The position numbers and the translations under genes are program-made. This document shows, piece after piece, positions 8,470 through 10,671 of a stretch of DNA of 10,671 nt. Every line of letters begins with the position of its first letter. Within the stretch, counting starts at the first letter, position 1. The stretch covers positions 11,025 through 21,695 of the forward strand of contig NVUO01000031.1 of NCBI GenBank assembly GCA_002733155.1, given 5' to 3'. The DNA comes from Sulfurimonas sp. (lineage in GTDB: Bacteria > Campylobacterota > Campylobacteria > Campylobacterales > Sulfurimonadaceae). The notes beneath the pieces are model-generated. The model did no database searches. It saw nothing but the letters and a program-made list of their open reading frames with translations, and had not been told where the DNA came from.

Positions 8470-10284
8470 ATGTCACAATTATTTACTAAATCAACACAGG
8501 CAATTTTTTGGAATAACAACAAAACTGCTATCCAAAGAATGTTAGACTATGACTATACAATTAAAAGAGATACTCCATCTGTAGCTGCAATTGTAGCTCC
8601 AACAAGTTTTAATAAATTTGAGAAGTTCTTTTTCGGACCAGATGAAGTTATGATTCCACTTTTCAAAACTACTGCAGATGCTAAAGCGAAGCAGCCACAA
8701 GCTGATGTACTTTTAAACTTTGCATCTTTTAGAACTGCTTATGATGTAACTATGGAAGCATTAAATCTTGGTGGTTTTAAATCAATCATGATTACAGCTG
8801 AGGGTATACCAGAGAGATTAGCTCGTGGTATGAATGAATTTGCACGTCAAAAAAATGTAACAGTAATTGGGCCAGCTACGGTTGGTGCTATCGCTCCAGG
8901 TGCATTTAAAATTGCAAATATTGGTGGTACTATTGAGAATATCGTTAACTCTAAGTTGCACCGTGCCGGTTCATGTGGACTTGTAACTCGTTCAGGTGGT
9001 TTATTTAACGAATTATCTAATATTATTTCTATTAATGCTAATGGTATAGCTGAGGGTGTAGCTATCGGCGGAGATAGATTTGTTGGTTCAGTTTTCATTG
9101 ACAACTTACTTAGAATGGAAGCTAACCCAGAAGTTAAATATATGTTACTTCTAGGTGAAGTTGGTGGTACTGAAGAGTATAAAGTTATAGAAGCTGTTAA
9201 AGCTGGTAAACTTACTAAACCAATTATTGCATGGTGTATTGGTACTATTGCTAAACATTATGATTCTGGTGTTCAATTTGGTCACGCAGGAGCATCTGCA
9301 AATGATGATCGCGAGACTGCCGAAGCTAAAAATCTAGCTATGAGAGAAGCTGGTATACACGTACCTACATCATTTAATAATATTCCAGAGATTATTTCTG
9401 CTGTATATCACGAACTTCACGCTGAGGGTGTTATTAAAGATATAGCTGAACCTCCAATGAATGTTTGTCCTAAAATCAGAAGAAGTAAAGAGTTTATCTG
9501 TACAATTTCTGATGATCGTGGCGATGAAGCTACATATGCAGGTTTCCCTATCTCCTCGCTTGCAACTCCGGATACTGGTAAAGGTATTGGTGATGTAGTA
9601 TCATTATTATGGTTCAAAAAACAATATCCAAAATGGGCAACTGACTTTATAGAGACTGTAATGAAAACTGTAGCTGATCACGGTCCTGCAGTTTCCGGTG
9701 CTCACAATGCTAAAGTAACTGCTAGAGCTGGAAAATCAGTAGTTGAATCTTTAGTAACTGGTTTATTAACTATCGGTCCAAGATTTGGCGGAGCTATTGA
9801 TGGTGCAGCTAAATATTTCAAACATGCAGATGATAATAATCTTGACCCTAAGGCTTTTCTTAAATATATGAAAGGCGAGGGTGTGCCAATTCCTGGAATC
9901 GGTCACCGTATCAAATCTCTTAAGAATCCAGATTTACGTGTAACTGGTCTTATGAATTATGCTAAAGATAATTTCCCTTCAACTCCACTTCTTGATTATG
10001 CAAGAACAGTTGAAGCATTAACTACATCAAAAAAAGAGAACCTTATCTTAAATGTTGATGGTACTATTGGTATCTTAATGGTTGATATGTGGCGTGCATT
10101 AGGTTACCCTGAATCTGAGATTGATGAATTTATTGAATCTGGTACACTTAACGCATTTTTTATTGTTGGTCGTTCAATCGGTTTCATAGGACATATCCTT
10201 GATGAAAAACGTTTAGCTATGCCAATGTATAGACACCCTACAGATGACATCCTTTATGATGTACCTGTAGCAGAAAAAATATAA
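8470..10284 (+). CDS. aclA: ATP-citrate lyase, alpha subunit (AclA)
   Basis: The second subunit of the citrate-cleaving enzyme, equal to the C-terminal half of ACLY. Residues 1 to about 335 are SucD-like: TVIGPATVGAIAPGAFKIAN (131-150), RAGSCGLVTRSGGLFNELSN (165-184) and the phosphohistidine loop VQFGHAGASAND, in which H272 corresponds to ACLY H760. Residues of about 336-604 form the citrate-synthase-like module that splits citryl-CoA: ADHGPAVSGAHNAK (402-415), GPRFGGAIDGAAKYF (436-450), PGIGHRIKSLKNPD (475-488), ILNVDGTIG (526-534) and GRSIGFIGHILDEKRL (567-582). H404, H479 and D530 line up with ACLY H900, H975 and D1026, so the enzyme should be active. AAGGA at 8459-8463 sits six bases before the ATG. 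At 604 residues it has the usual length. It is followed by a strong terminator that closes the operon. Confidence 0.98.
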   Translation: MSQLFTKSTQAIFWNNNKTAIQRMLDYDYTIKRDTPSVAAIVAPTSFNKFEKFFFGPDEVMIPLFKTTADAKAKQPQADVLLNFASFRTAYDVTMEALNLGGFKSIMITAEGIPERLARGMNEFARQKNVTVIGPATVGAIAPGAFKIANIGGTIENIVNSKLHRAGSCGLVTRSGGLFNELSNIISINANGIAEGVAIGGDRFVGSVFIDNLLRMEANPEVKYMLLLGEVGGTEEYKVIEAVKAGKLTKPIIAWCIGTIAKHYDSGVQFGHAGASANDDRETAEAKNLAMREAGIHVPTSFNNIPEIISAVYHELHAEGVIKDIAEPPMNVCPKIRRSKEFICTISDDRGDEATYAGFPISSLATPDTGKGIGDVVSLLWFKKQYPKWATDFIETVMKTVADHGPAVSGAHNAKVTARAGKSVVESLVTGLLTIGPRFGGAIDGAAKYFKHADDNNLDPKAFLKYMKGEGVPIPGIGHRIKSLKNPDLRVTGLMNYAKDNFPSTPLLDYARTVEALTTSKKENLILNVDGTIGILMVDMWRALGYPESEIDEFIESGTLNAFFIVGRSIGFIGHILDEKRLAMPMYRHPTDDILYDVPVAEKI

Positions 10285-10292
10285 CTTTTTTA

Positions 10293-10327
10293 TTACACAA
10301 GGAATTTTCCTTGTGTAAGCCTTTTTT
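10293..10327 (+). terminator. Intrinsic terminator of the aclBA operon
   Basis: TTACACAAGGAA (10293-10304) pairs perfectly with TTCCTTGTGTAA (10307-10318), giving a 12-bp stem; opening the innermost A-T pair leaves a four-base loop. GCC and then six T (10322-10327) follow, with another seven T at 10334-10340. The hairpin starts nine bases after the aclA stop. On the opposite strand the stem is followed by an A-rich rather than T-rich tract, so it should act in the + direction only. Confidence 0.9.
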
Positions 10328-10366
10328 AGACTCTTTTTTTAATACCCCTTAAACAAACTACATATA

Positions 10367-10385
10367 TATAATATTTTGATATACT
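10367..10385 (+). promoter_or_regulatory. Candidate -10 elements before the prepilin gene
   Basis: Two boxes are possible. A perfect TATAAT at 10367-10372 would give a start near 10379 and a leader of about 13 bases. An extended -10, TG-A-TATACT (TATACT at 10380-10385, TG at 10377-10378), would start at about 10392, exactly the ATG. Neither has a good -35 match, and no Shine-Dalgarno precedes the gene. Because a terminator lies just upstream, some promoter here is likely. Confidence 0.5.
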
Positions 10386-10391
10386 AAAAAT

Positions 10392-10671
10392 ATGAAAAAA
10401 GCCTTTACCTTAATAGAATTAATATTCGTAATAGTCATTGTTGGAATAATCACTGGTATAATGCTTAGAGATTCAAAGTCAACTAAGTTAAGTGAAGCTG
10501 CTACGCAATTAATCTCACATATTAGATATACACAACATTTAGCCATGGTAGATGATAAGTTTGATATAAATGACAATACTTGGTTTAAAGAAAGATGGCA
10601 ACTAATGTTTATTAAGGATGCTGACCGTACGCAGGGAAAAATAGCATACACTATTTTTTCAGATAAATTTT
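10392..10671 (+). CDS. Type IV prepilin / pseudopilin-like protein, 3'-truncated by window edge
   Basis: The first 93 residues of a prepilin-type protein, exported and processed by a prepilin peptidase (PilD/GspO type) and assembled by a type IV pilus or type II secretion-like machine. MKKAFTLIELIFVIVIVGII is a textbook class III signal: a short basic leader (MKKA), cleavage before F5, the conserved E at +5 of the mature protein (E9), and a hydrophobic helix to about residue 23. The residue before the cut is Ala where Gly is most common; Ala is tolerated in this family. After the helix come KLSEAATQLISHIRYTQHLA and WFKERWQLMF, a pattern I associate with minor pilin-like proteins of Campylobacterota. 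The gene has no visible ribosome site. The rest of the protein is beyond base 10671, so major pilin, minor pilin or pseudopilin cannot be decided. Confidence 0.9.
   Translation, partial: MKKAFTLIELIFVIVIVGIITGIMLRDSKSTKLSEAATQLISHIRYTQHLAMVDDKFDINDNTWFKERWQLMFIKDADRTQGKIAYTIFSDKF

Noticed and set aside
10358..10651. Open frame of 97 codons on the - strand at the right edge
   Set aside because: It covers the prepilin promoter and coding sequence on the other strand. The + strand product has an unmistakable prepilin signal, so this is a shadow.

Overview
The window looks like a piece of an AT-rich chromosome from an autotrophic member of the Campylobacterota (formerly Epsilonproteobacteria), most likely a Sulfurimonas-like sulfur or hydrogen oxidiser. 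The main reason is a complete two-subunit ATP-citrate lyase pair in the order aclB-aclA, the marker enzyme of the reductive TCA cycle and typical of that group. The low G+C content and the style of the prepilin at the right edge agree. The placement rests on remembered family sequences, not on a search.

Bases 1-5239 are the end of a surface-polysaccharide (O-antigen or capsule type) cluster, all on the + strand and tightly packed. It holds a 5'-truncated GDP-mannose 4,6-dehydratase (gmd), a short-chain reductase that probably makes GDP-D-rhamnose (rmd), two GT-B glycosyltransferases of the GT4 type, and a membrane sugar-1-phosphate transferase of the WbaP/WcaJ family that would load the first sugar on undecaprenyl phosphate. 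Together they suggest a glycan rich in D-mannose and/or D-rhamnose (or another 6-deoxyhexose) built on a lipid carrier. The first four genes overlap one another, and two or three consecutive ones appear to start at TTG.

Bases 5270-7029 hold a glutamine amidotransferase of the PabA/TrpG type overlapping by ATGA with a multi-spanning GT-C (GT39/PMT-like) membrane protein. The pair follows the polysaccharide genes in the same direction, but its functional link to them is unclear.

Bases 7030-10330 are the aclBA operon: a 90-base leader with a plausible extended -10 promoter, AclB (444 aa), AclA (604 aa) and a strong intrinsic terminator with a 12-bp perfect stem. AclB and AclA together cover the length of animal ACLY and keep its catalytic residues.

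After a short promoter region, a type IV prepilin/pseudopilin gene starts at 10392 and runs off the right edge. All genes are on the + strand and no gene-free stretch exceeds about 110 bases. I see no rRNA, tRNA, CRISPR array, insertion sequence or phage feature, and no clearly undescribed multi-gene system. The points most worth checking are the candidate leaderless starts, the run of TTG starts, the pabA/GT-C pair and the GT-C protein's atypical first loop.
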